Positions 4,951 through 5,003 of a stretch of DNA of 5,003 nucleotides are shown piece by piece (positions within the stretch are counted from its first letter, which is position 1; each line of letters starts with the position of its first letter). The position numbers and the translations under genes are program-made. Origin of the DNA: Selenomonadaceae bacterium (lineage in GTDB: Bacteria > Bacillota > Negativicutes > Selenomonadales > Selenomonadaceae); contig JAEERZ010000176.1 of assembly GCA_016286075.1 (NCBI GenBank), forward strand, positions 1 through 5,003. The letters are read 5' to 3'. A model generated the notes under the pieces. That model was not told the origin of the DNA and ran no database searches. It was given only the letters and a program-made list of their open reading frames with translations.

Positions 4951-5003
4951 ATGAGAGAGTTGTTGGTCCACAAGGATGAGATCAATGAACAGCTGGCCCG
5001 ATA
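4951..5003 (+). CDS. Unidentified protein, N-terminal 17 codons only
   Basis: ATG at 4951 is preceded by GGAGGT (4938-4943) with a 7-nt gap, and the frame is open to the window edge. The visible start, MRELLVHKDEINEQLAR, is charged and predicted helical, with no signal peptide or membrane segment. That is too little to name a family. It has its own perfect promoter and the same leader hairpin as the kor operon, which suggests shared control with korDABC. Position after a hydrogenase makes a redox or energy-metabolism role possible, but this is only context. Confidence 0.65.
   Translation, partial: MRELLVHKDEINEQLAR

Overview
This is a GC-rich, gene-dense bacterial window with every gene on the + strand. 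Its content is ferredoxin-based energy metabolism of a strict anaerobe: a four-subunit 2-oxoacid:ferredoxin oxidoreductase (korDABC) followed by a multi-cluster [FeFe] hydrogenase. GC-rich sequence, strong GGAGG-type ribosome binding sites and sigma-70 consensus promoters fit a fermentative anaerobe, for example Synergistota or a related amino-acid or peptide fermenter. That placement is inference; no marker gene here fixes the taxon.

Layout: 1-201 is the 3' end of a GGDEF (diguanylate cyclase) gene. 202-477 is intergenic; its first half shows nothing I can name, and its second half holds a perfect consensus promoter (335-363) followed about 20 nt after the predicted start by a strong hairpin with a T-tract (391-433). 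478-663 is a small two-cluster ferredoxin subunit (korD), 675-1817 the alpha subunit (korA), 1831-2679 the TPP-binding beta subunit (korB) and 2676-3206 the gamma subunit (korC). These four are tightly spaced (gaps of 11 and 13 nt, then a 4-nt overlap), so they form one operon. 3207-3334 is a leader with a perfect 12-bp inverted repeat. 3335-4828 is a group B-like [FeFe] hydrogenase. 4825-4925 is a second copy of the promoter plus hairpin element, followed by the start of an unidentified gene at 4951 that runs off the window.

How the genes work together (inference from families): the Kor complex oxidatively decarboxylates a 2-oxoacid to acyl-CoA and CO2 and reduces ferredoxin; the hydrogenase next to it can re-oxidise ferredoxin by making H2. 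The pair therefore forms a plausible oxidise-and-vent module.

The most unusual signal is regulatory. A roughly 100-bp promoter/hairpin element occurs twice, once before korD and once before the gene after the hydrogenase. Both copies have TTGACA-17-TATAAT and a 27-nt block identical through the left arm and loop of the hairpin. The hairpin lies between promoter and gene, so it looks like an attenuator or a dispersed regulatory element rather than an end-of-gene terminator.
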